NCBI RefSeq assembly: GCF_037042905.1
Contig: NC_087249.1
Coordinates: 14,875,901-14,939,900, forward strand
From: Lytechinus pictus
Lineage: Eukaryota; Echinodermata; Echinoidea; Temnopleuroida; Toxopneustidae
Direction of reading: 5' to 3'
Length of the DNA stretch: 64,000 nucleotides
Positions 55,058 to 64,000 of this stretch are shown piece after piece. The stretch's first letter is position 1. Each line of letters opens with the position of its first letter. Made by a program: the position numbers and the translations under genes. Under the pieces are notes generated by a model. That model was not told where the DNA came from, did no database searches, and was given only the letters and a program-made list of their open reading frames with translations.

Positions 55058-55332
55058 CTATAGCGAAGACTGAGCAGTCTTGGAGCTACCTTGGGGTAAA
55101 GAGACGGATGCGACTGAAGTTGGAGGTTGATCATCGTGACCGTTACCGGGTACAGAATGCTCTGACGGGTCGGTAGACTGATTTATGGATCCGGCAGGAG
55201 CAGCAGGATCTTGGTTCTGTGTTTGGCCTTGGTTTGGATCCTGCTGATCTGGTTCCGATACGCAGCACATGAGACAGGAGAGCCATATGTAGAACGATTG
55301 CCCACATGAAGCTTCAGGCAGCGGGAATTCGC
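55058..55332 (-). pseudogene. Membrane-protein gene copy B, last exon
   Basis: The exon is intact, with the same splice acceptor and coding sequence as 20426-20700, including the Cys-rich patch and Gln/Pro-rich tail. It belongs to a gene copy whose main exon is broken, so it is listed as a pseudogene part. The intron 55333-56502 has the same GT/AG borders as in copy A. Confidence 0.75.
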
Positions 55333-56502
55333 CTAGGATAATAAAGAAATAAAATCGAGATTGATCTATTTAGAGATGATTAAAAATGATTATTTGCTTT
55401 TCTTAAAGGGTTTAATGTATAGCTATGATAAAGGTAGAGGTCGAAGGGTATGATGATGATTTTTCTACCATGAATAAACACTAGGACATTTTGCAATTAC
55501 TGTCTTTTAGGCATTGCGCCCTCTCCAGTGCATAGTGTGCACACTAATGTTGCTTCTACTTCTATCGCAGTACATTTTATTGCAGGGGGGGGGGGCAAGA
55601 CACAAATATATTTTGAAGAAACTTAATGGGGCGCTTTTACATTTTCTAAAGTGAATTAGAAGGATTTCAAGCACACCTTTGTTGAAGCTAGTGATATTTT
55701 TCATAAAAATGTAATTTTCTTAAATTTCGGGGGGGGGGGGGGGCTGGGGCCTTTGCGATTAGATGGATATGAACAGGTAAGGTTCTCCTTACGTTGTCGA
55801 TAGTAGATAAAGAATATTATATCCCTTACTGAAAATTTGTTATTGATTGGTCGAGGGCCCTTTACGCGTGACTAATCATAATTTCACCCGACCATAAGAT
55901 CAAAATAGTTGGTGACGTCGGGGTAGAATAGTTTTTTTTTTACATTTTGGGTCCGACTGAAAACCACGCAATCATCACTCAGGCACAGCGCACGACGGAC
56001 TGCCTCCACCGGGTAAGTCTTGTGATGCAACGGCGCTCGACGCAGGGGTCTGCTCATGGGTCTGCTGAGAGATGAGCGCAGCGCAATCAACACAGGTAAA
56101 AATGCAATGCTAGCTGAATCACATACTCTCCGATAAATAACTGTCAATGTGAAATCGCGTCTTCCTTGTTTACAATGAGTCTGTATGCCGAAAATAAAAT
56201 GAGTGATGACCATCATTAATTAGATCATCGAATGATTCGGGCCCCTTGATTTTAGTTCAGCAGGGTTAGTTCACAATCGGTAAGAGGAATTATGAGAAGA
56301 TCGATCTCACTAGTACAGCCGCCGCGCCGCGCAACACCAAACCACCTTGGCTGATGCTTGGGAGCCGACGGTAGTTTATTCTCGGTCGGTCTGGCAATGT
56401 TACTATGTTTAAGTAGTAATTGCCGAACCAACCTCGGACAACGATATGTCCACTATACTTTCTCAAACCCAATATATTTTTATGATATAAACGGTGCATT
56501 AC

Positions 56503-58683
56503 CTGTCTGGGCGTACTCTCTTAGATCCTTTTCGAGTTTCATAAGTTTGTCTTGGGTGCTGTTCTTTGCTTTTCCACCAGCTGTAAGAGAACTCCCTCCT
56601 AATTTCCCTGCAGCCGCAAACACCAAAGGTACTGCTGTGACAACGTACTCGACGAATGAAGAAACATGAGTGGTTCTGTCAATGAAGACAACAATGAGAG
56701 CGACGATGACAAGAAAGACTATTCCGATGATGATGTGCTTGATAGTATTGAAGACATGACTGTACAAAGGTAGCCATTTTCGGATAATGTCACGGAGGAG
56801 ACTGGACTCTATCGTGAATTGTAATTGCGGAGATCCGTCACCTGTCTGCTGAAAGATTTTGTTTTGCAAACTGTCATCCCGGTCCACTTTTGTGCCGACA
56901 GAGTGAATCTTGCTGAAGAGGTGTTGGTAGCTGTCAAAAAACTGAATTATGTTAGCAACAAAGAAAAATGCACCAAGGATGATATTGAGCCAGACGGGGC
57001 TTCCATACCTAATATTTATGGCTATTCCAATTGAGGTTAAAACAATGATTTCGACCAAGAGCATAGCTGTCGCTGAGAATCGGAAAAAAACAGAAAATTA
57101 CCACAGCAATGTAGTAAAGAACCCTCGTCTTCTTACTCTTCCAGTTGTATTGTTCCTCAATGAATTGTCCTTGAGTACCATTGTCACTAAGGCGGTACTT
57201 GTAAATAAAGTACAAGAAAACTACAGCTCCATCAATGTATAAGATGTTGGCTAATCCAAAATCAAGACCCCATGCATTGGTTCGGGTGAACATCTCTCCA
57301 CGCTGGAAACTTCTGTAAGCGTATTCATCAACTCGGGTGGCATACCACAGGAAAGCTACAAAGTAAATGATGAATGGTACAGCATAAACCAAGGCCCAGT
57401 ATGTCATGTTGAACATTTTGTGATGCCGTGTGTTATTTGAAGCAAGCATGAGCAACACAGGTGGGATAAGATTGATTCGTAAGATGTTTACTGACTCTCC
57501 AGAGCCTTCATCCTGGTAATTAAAATTTCTGGAGTAGATCCTCCACAATTCCCAGATGAGGGCCAAGAAGAGCAAAATGTAAGTAATCCCAAAAGAAATA
57601 GTAACGATAGTACATCCAATTGTAAACGAAGGGTAAACTAAACAGTTGTCCTGATCACATGTCTCTATATTCATGATATTCCAACATTCGTAATAGCTGC
57701 TCGATTGCAGATCGAAGAGACTATAACCAGGAATCAACGTAGCCCCAAACAACGGTGAGCTTAAATACCTTTCTTTACATAAGACGTCATCCTTGACATC
57801 CTGTGAAGCACCACCTGTATTCTTCAACTGACGCCGAACTTGACGCAGGACTTTGGACAATGTATATCCCAAGCAACCATCGGAATACGATTCGTTTAAT
57901 GCTCCAGTGTTGTCGATTGTGACATTGACCCAGTGAAACCCGAAGCTCAGAGTGTTCAGAGACAAAGACTTGTTGTCGTAGGGGAAATGGAGTAAGGTTT
58001 TTCCCCTGCCACCAAGCCCCCAGTGCCAGACCGATGGGTTACTCTGCTCTGAGTTGTCTGGTAGGTTGTCATCGATAAAGACGAGATTGATTCGTACTAG
58101 GCTAACATAATCGTTGGTAACATTAAGTCTTGAGATGATTGATATGCAAAGCCTTTCATACGAATTGATAAAGAGCGAAATGATATTCCTTTGATTTACA
58201 ATGCTATGTATGTTTAAATTGTCACTTCCCACTCTATATTTTGGTGTTAATTGTTTCTGATGTTAGATATTTTGTATTTTGTATTTTTGATGTTGTTTGT
58301 TGTTGTTGTTCATAGTTATCTTGACATGTATTTTAAACTGCAGGGCGCCTTTGTAAAGCAGTTTTAAGAACTGAACAGGCCTACCCTGCAGTATAAAATA
58401 AATAAAACAAAATAAATAAATAAATAAATAAATAAATTCCCTGCACCGTGCCATCAGAAATGTTTAGCTCTTTGGTGCACGGTAAGTCCATCTTTGTGTC
58501 ACTTTGGATGAACAGCGAGTCGCTGTCCAACGAAAAACGGCGATATATGGCAGAATCCTCAAGGTCCAGAGACGTCCCCTTGTGTTGCGTTAAGAGCAGT
58601 ACCATAAGCAAGGAGAGAAGAAATAACAGAGGGATGCCTACCATCAATTTCCTGTTGATGTTTAATTGCTTTTGGTGAGCCAT
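56503..58683 (-). pseudogene. Membrane-protein gene copy B, main exon, broken twice
   Basis: This is a close copy of the exon at 21860-23741, starting from the same ATG (58683). Two lesions disable it. A 298-bp LINE 3' end (58141-58438) is inserted after residue 82 or so, introducing foreign sequence and stops. An extra A in a run of seven (57084-57090; six in copy A) shifts the frame in the middle of the membrane region. Elsewhere only scattered substitutions are seen, for example TTVPLVIAAAGR against TAVPLVFAAAGK. The upstream acceptor TTTGTAG is preserved. Confidence 0.85.
58141..58438 (+). mobile_element. Truncated LINE 3' end inserted in copy B exon
   Basis: The insert ends in a run of AAATA units (58410-58436) and contains GGGCGCCTTTGTAAAGCAG and GCCTACCCTGCAG, which look like a CR1/L2-type 3' terminus. 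It is absent from the otherwise matching site in block A. Only ATT is duplicated at the junctions. Confidence 0.88.
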
Positions 58684-58855
58684 TCTGGGTATCTTTGCAA
58701 TCTACAAATATAAAAAATGTCAATACTAAAATTAATTATGTTACCGGGATTCCTTTAATAGGTACACTCATATCAATTTTTTTCGAGAAAAGGTTATATT
58801 TCGTTTTCAACATCATGATTTTAGTCTAGGTGAATTGATTTTCTATTTCTTTTAA

Positions 58856-59436
58856 AGGGATGGTCCGGGCTGAAAATATTTATACCTTAATACATAAAGT
58901 AGAATTCACTGAGAAAAATGCCGAAAATTTCATCAAATCGGATAACAAATAAAAAAGTTATAGAAAATTAAACTTTAGCAATATTTTGTGAAAACAGTCG
59001 TCATGAATATTCATTAGATGGGCTGATGATGTCACATCCCCACTTTTTGTTTTCTTATGTTGTTTATACATAAAATCATATTTTTTCATTATTTCATACT
59101 TGTGTGAATAATATGTCTCCCTTATAATAAAATAAGTTGCAGTAATAAATATCTAATGCACTAAATCAGTTGTCAATCCAATTTTTCTAGTTCTTGGAGG
59201 AAAAAATTGAATAAACCTAATTTTATATAATAAAATACAAAAGAACAAGTGGGGATATGACATCATCAGCCCACCTAATGAATATTCATGACGACTGTTT
59301 TCACAAAATATTGCTAAATTTTAAAATTTAATAACTTTGTTATTTGTTATCCGATTTTGATTAAATTTTCGGCATTTTGCTCAGTGAATTCTACTCTATT
59401 TATTAAACTATAAATATTTCAGCCCGGACCATCCCT
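58856..59436. mobile_element. TTAA-flanked MITE with long inverted repeats (block B copy)
   Basis: Same element and same site as 23915-24497, with TTAA at 58852-58855 and 59437-59440. It is shared because it predates the block duplication. Confidence 0.8.
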
Positions 59437-62400
59437 TTAAGATGATAATTCATGTTAATTTTTGGGTCATGTGGGCCTTCCCATACATTGCTCGCTCGTA
59501 GCCCGGCTCCACGTCACACCATAAGTATACACTAAATACTAGTAAACCAAAGAACATGATATTTGGGTCCAAGCAGCGGCTCCATAATTTAAAATTTTTT
59601 AAGATTGTTAATGGTAAAAGGGAAAATGAGTGAGTATCCAGTTTTAAGTATCTAGGTGTCATACTCGATGAAAAAATTTCATGCGAGAGGCGCATAGATC
59701 ACATCGCTGAAAAGATTTCATGAAAAATTGGATTTCAACGTCGATCTGCAAAGCTTTATATCCCGGATGACATTTTTACACTACTCTGTAATGCTTTGCT
59801 CATGCCTAATTTGATTATTGTGACGTAGTTTGGTCTAATATTTCACTCGGTTTCCTTGACAGACTTACTAAATTGCCAACAGAATGACAAGAATGATCTT
59901 AGGGGCCCATCCGCGAACTCATTTATTTTTCTGTCCTATAATGGAGAGATCTCTTTTCCAGACGGCATTTTCACCGAAATGTGTGAAGTATTTAAATATG
60001 TTAACTGTATTGCTCCCTCATATTTAAGTGAACGATTCATTAAACATAATTATGATATTAGGACAAGATAAATGTCCACTGCCTCTCTTCAGGTAAACAG
60101 TGCACAATAATAGGGGCAAGAGGACGTTTCAATACATCGGGACCGCCGACTGGAATAATCTTAGGAAAGATCAACGCTAGACAATATTCCTCAACTCATT
60201 CCGTGCCTCAATTAACGAATGAAAATGGATAAGCCTTGCAATGCAAGATACACAGCAATGAGTAGTTGATTTATATTCTAATTGGGCAACATTTACGTTA
60301 CTCCAATTCTACTCCTTACTCATTCCTCAACATATTCTCAAATTATTTCTTAATCAATTGAACAATACTCTAATACCAGTCATCCTTCCGTTTCCTGTTA
60401 AATCGTATTTAGCGGTTTCCGATTGCCTTAACCTTTTTTATTTGTCTTAACTTTAAAGTAAAGCTATTTTTGCAATTCAATATGATCTTTTATATGGTTG
60501 TATTTTAATGCTTATCAATCTATTTTTAAAGAAATAATGTAATACCTGTATATGCCATTTTGATTGATATATTCTTTGTAAATATTGCAGAAGTTGATTT
60601 TTTATCCCAGGGCCCTCAAGGACAGTAGTTTATGTAACTGAGGCCTCCCTGATTAACTAAAACTGAAAATGATTAATGAATTGATAAATGAATTAAAAAT
60701 ATTAATAAATATATGACATTTTGCCAAGGACGAGATGACACAGAAACAATTGTTTTTAGTGGCAGCGTGTCTCAAATAAAAGGTCCCTGCCATTTATCAC
60801 TAGAAAATTATTAATTCAAGTTTGATATGAAATATAGGTTACATATTTGGAAACCTCAATTTATTTACAGGTCTTCGCTAGTCCCGAGTTCAGTTCACAA
60901 ACCCTGACACGTGATGGTGTAGGTATGTCATATGAATTCAATGAATTCAGTTATCATAACAAAAACAATGAGGAGTCGATAAGACTGACCAGTACATGTA
61001 TATATTTGGCGTCCTTAAGTTCAAAGCCCATTTTGGCACCCATTACCTATCAATTTGGCAACGCTCAAGTTTGATCAATATGACGCCCCTACACGTTTAA
61101 GATCAGTTCAGTTGACATTGCCCCCCCCCCTATATTCCGCATTATAACGCATTTTCCTCCTAATGTCCCCCTTGTCTTTCTCTCTACATTATATAATCCC
61201 TATTCGCTTCTTTTTTCTCCCCCTTTCCCTTTCTCATCTTTCACCTATTTATCTCTCCATTCACTTTTTTTTGCCCCCCCCCTTTCGCACCAACCTTTTA
61301 TTTCGCCTATCCGGTTAAAATTGCCTCGTTGTGTCCTCCCCTGGATACACGCATGATGCTCCCACGCATTTCCGTAAATCACTGTGTCATCTATGCTGTT
61401 TGTGTTATTATCCAGGGTATTGCAGGGGAGAGATTCAGCTTTCGATTAACCTTCCTGCGGCAAACCACATTCTAGACAACATCCGCCATCCAGCAAATAT
61501 CCGGGAGTGTTTTTTTGTTTTTCAAGGGGGAGGAGGGAGGGGGTACTCGGGTTTGGAATGGGTTGGGGAGTGTGGCCCCAAACTGATACCATAGTTGAAG
61601 ACCTATACAGTTATGCTAACGTTCACCGATTTATTCAGTTATAATGGGGTGGTGGAAGTTCTTGGACGAACCTCGCTTTTATAAAACATACTAGTGCTGA
61701 ATTTGGCATCCTACAGCCTAGACAATAACATAAATAATTTTCCTGACCTGTATGAATGGTTTATATTAAAGGTACCCAATCTTTTACCAGAACTGGAGTA
61801 CGTCCCATAATACATTGATGAACGTGCTCTTATTGTAATTGCCGATCTACCCCCACGACATTCGTCTACCACATGTTTCATCTGATCCCACATGGGCTAA
61901 TCCTAGTTCGTCTACAGCCACTTCGTCTATCCTGGTCTGACATTCAATTCAATTTAATTAAATTCAAATAAACATTTATTTTCTTCCATTACGTTACATT
62001 TTTCATAAATATTAATTCATAAAAAAATATTTGTTATTAAAAAAAAAAATATGTACATATTGAGTTTAAAGAAGATAGCGTATACCCTAAAAGCTGAGGC
62101 TTGTGGCGGGATACGCCTATAGACAGAAATACAATACAATTCAGCCCAGATGTTACCTCGTTTGATTTCCATGATAACCATTTGGTATAATGTCCATAAT
62201 GATCTACTCCACCTAGTCTATTATGCTTTAATAGGTGAACTGTTTTAAGAACCATATTGTTAGTAGACGAAGTGGAAATTAGACCAACAGGGCGTTAGAC
62301 GAAATGAGAATTAGAATAAGTGGGTATTAGAGCAAGCGTAGATCGTATGCCAATTAAAACCAACAATAGTGGAAAAATGAATATAAACCACATGTATCTT

Positions 62401-62814
62401 TAACCGACATGAGTTAGTTAACTTAGATTTAGAAACTGTATACATGTACGCCTACACATGGGAAATACTTATATCATACTACTATTATATCATGTAGCAG
62501 AAGTAATCATGTAAATAATGAAACTTACCACCAATTTACGCTGAACATTTAACTGGATGAAACGAATACCTTGTTACTGCGTTGGAGATGGGCAGGCAAA
62601 TTGCGACCTATGAAAATACGGCAGATTTTTAAAGACAGACAGATCTGAATCGATATACTTTCGATGTCAGGCCAATTGAAAGTCTAGTTGAAGCTACATA
62701 CGCGTTTAAGTGTGTAGTTAATGGCCTCTATCAAAACCACATTCCCATGACTATACTTTCAGGAAGTTTATGACAAAGGTACATCCGTATCGGAAAACCG
62801 AGAGGCGAAACCTG

Positions 62815-63035
62815 GGGCCCATTTCATAAAGGTACAGCGTCAGCGTCAAGTCCCAAAACAGCATCAAATTTTCACTTGCAGCGTCAAATTTAATATTTGA
62901 CGCTGCAGCGCATTTCATAAAAAGTTGACGCTCCAGTGGGAGCGTCAACTTTTTACTGGAGCGTCAAGTATGGTTACTGGAGCGTCAAATAGGGTTAAAT
63001 ATTTGACGCTGGTCATGGGGGAGCGTCAAGTTGAC
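62815..63035. repeat. GCGTCAA-rich MITE-like unit
   Basis: After GGGGCCCATTTCATAAAG there are nine copies of GCGTCAA or TTGACGC within about 190 bp (62843, 62881, 62897, 62925, 62942, 62961, 62982, 63003, 63022), in both orientations. The unit begins exactly where similarity between blocks A and B ends. Confidence 0.7.
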
Positions 63036-63440
63036 ACTGTAAAAGGTTTTTCATTGTGAAGAATGGCATACGTTGTGCTCAGGCATGCCCAAAGGGCTCT
63101 TACAAGAGAACGGATATCTAGATCGAGCAATGTCTATGATAATAATGCTAATGAATAATATATTAAGGTAATGCTTTCTAGTAGAAATGCCGTTTCTTTT
63201 TTGTTGTTCTACCTATCCCCCCCCCAAAAAAAATGTTAAAAAATTCCTACGAAACAGCAAATTTTTCAGTCTTTCCCAGGGCAGGCAAAGGGAAAAAAGG
63301 GAGGTTATAGACAGACTTAAAAACAAAAAAAAATTGAGAGGATTTTTTTTCTTGTGGGAAAAAATAGAGGAAGGTAGATCTATTATGTGGAAGTGTTTAA
63401 TTCAAGGCCTAAATTAAAAAAGCCCTAGGCCATAAACAAG
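63036..63440. other. Intergenic, nothing recognised
   Basis: AT-rich DNA with a C run (63219-63227) and A runs. No supported gene. Confidence 0.5.
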
Positions 63441-63870
63441 GTTACACTTCGGAATTCCGAAGGTTCTTTATTCCGAAGGTCCATAATTCCGAAACACGTA
63501 AATTGCCTATACCTCGACGTTCGTTAATCTGAAAACGTAAAAGGGTTCGTTAATCCGAACATTTGTTGCGTTATTTCGAAGGTTCGACAATCCGAAAACG
63601 AAAAAAGGTTTGATGTTCCGAAGGTTCGTTAATCCAAGAACGAAATAAGGTTCGTTGTTCCGAAGGTTCGTCAATCCGAAAACGAAATAAAGTTTGTTAG
63701 TCCGAAAACGAAATAACGTTCGTTAATCATTTCGTTTTCGGACTAACGAACCTTCGGAATTACGAACCTCATTTCGTTTTCGGATTAACGAACCTTCGGA
63801 ATTACGAACCTCACTTCGTTTTCGGACCAACGATCCTTCGGAATAATGAAGCTTCGGAATTACGAATGTA
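63441..63870. repeat. Two-armed array of AACGAAATAAGGTTCGTT-type units
   Basis: Units of roughly 25 to 45 bp built from GGTTCGTTAATCCGAAAACG-like text run in one orientation from about 63450 to 63725. They then run in the opposite orientation from 63728 to 63865, so the whole forms a large imperfect foldback. Chance frames across it show a repeating SEGSLVRKR pattern with no protein meaning. Confidence 0.8.
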
Positions 63871-64000
63871 TGCGATAAAAAAATGATTGCTTTTTTTTTC
63901 AGTTTCTGACTTTCTAAAAAAAAAAAAGTTGTGGCCATGGCATTGTTGAATCCATTTACTGAATGGTTATTCACTGTTGAAACCGATAACTTAAAAATCA

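Larger units (their letters stand above)
54065..62815. repeat. Duplicated block B (broken gene copy)
   Basis: From about 54440 this is a near-identical copy of block A in the same orientation. Further left, 54065-54435 aligns only with block C. Inside are the broken membrane-protein gene, the TTAA-flanked MITE (58856-59436), the LINE scrap (about 59540-60690) and LINE 3' tail (about 61945-62215) shared with block A. The stretches 60700-61940 and 62220-62815 hold no supported gene. Confidence 0.9.

Noticed and set aside
63723-63974. Frame with repeated SEGSLVRKR residues
   Set aside because: The repetition comes directly from the underlying DNA repeat array and is not evidence of a repeat protein.

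Overview
The window looks like intergenic, repeat-dense DNA of a marine invertebrate, most likely an echinoderm such as a sea urchin. That is an inference from repeat content, not from a marker gene: a Mag/SURL-like Ty3 LTR element, CR1-type LINEs with PHD-finger ORF2s and short microsatellite tails, Penelope-like fragments with GIY-YIG endonuclease, and many MITE families. Introns with GT/AG borders and a Pol III tRNA gene show that it is eukaryotic nuclear DNA. Only one host protein gene can be supported well.

Layout. 1-9873: a repeat block (D1) interrupted by a 7.97 kb Ty3 LTR retrotransposon (1300-9264), which is itself split by a 2.57 kb DNA element (4326-6895). 10201-12852: two non-autonomous DNA transposons. 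About 14098-19330: a nearly complete CR1-type LINE on the minus strand. About 19655-27900: block A, holding an intact two-exon gene for an unknown multi-pass membrane protein (minus strand, 23741 to 20426). 29176-29731: a Penelope-like remnant with a hammerhead ribozyme. 30659-30730: a tRNA with anticodon UCA. 31010-34470: decayed LINEs. 34816-38807: block D2, a second copy of D1 without the Ty3 element but with its own 2.08 kb TA-flanked transposon. 39533-41366: another TA-flanked element. 41855-46893: block C, a decayed third copy of the gene-tail region carrying three nested transposons. 46900-53870: MITEs, LINE scraps, a second Penelope fragment with a second hammerhead ribozyme, and a degenerate tandem repeat. 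About 54065-62815: block B, a close copy of block A whose gene is broken by a LINE insertion and a frameshift. 62815-64000: MITE-like and palindromic arrays.

The order D1-A, D2-C, (lost D)-B suggests that a unit of D block plus membrane-protein gene was tandemly duplicated and then opened up by transposons. Because copies exist, several insertions can be compared with an unfilled site, and their target-site duplications read directly. The most interesting signals are: two hammerhead ribozymes next to GIY-YIG fragments; a 19-bp subterminal motif lying about 137 bp inside the ends of three TA-flanked element families with different termini; and two element families with 9-bp target duplications and hairpins next to both ends. 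All alignments were made by eye.
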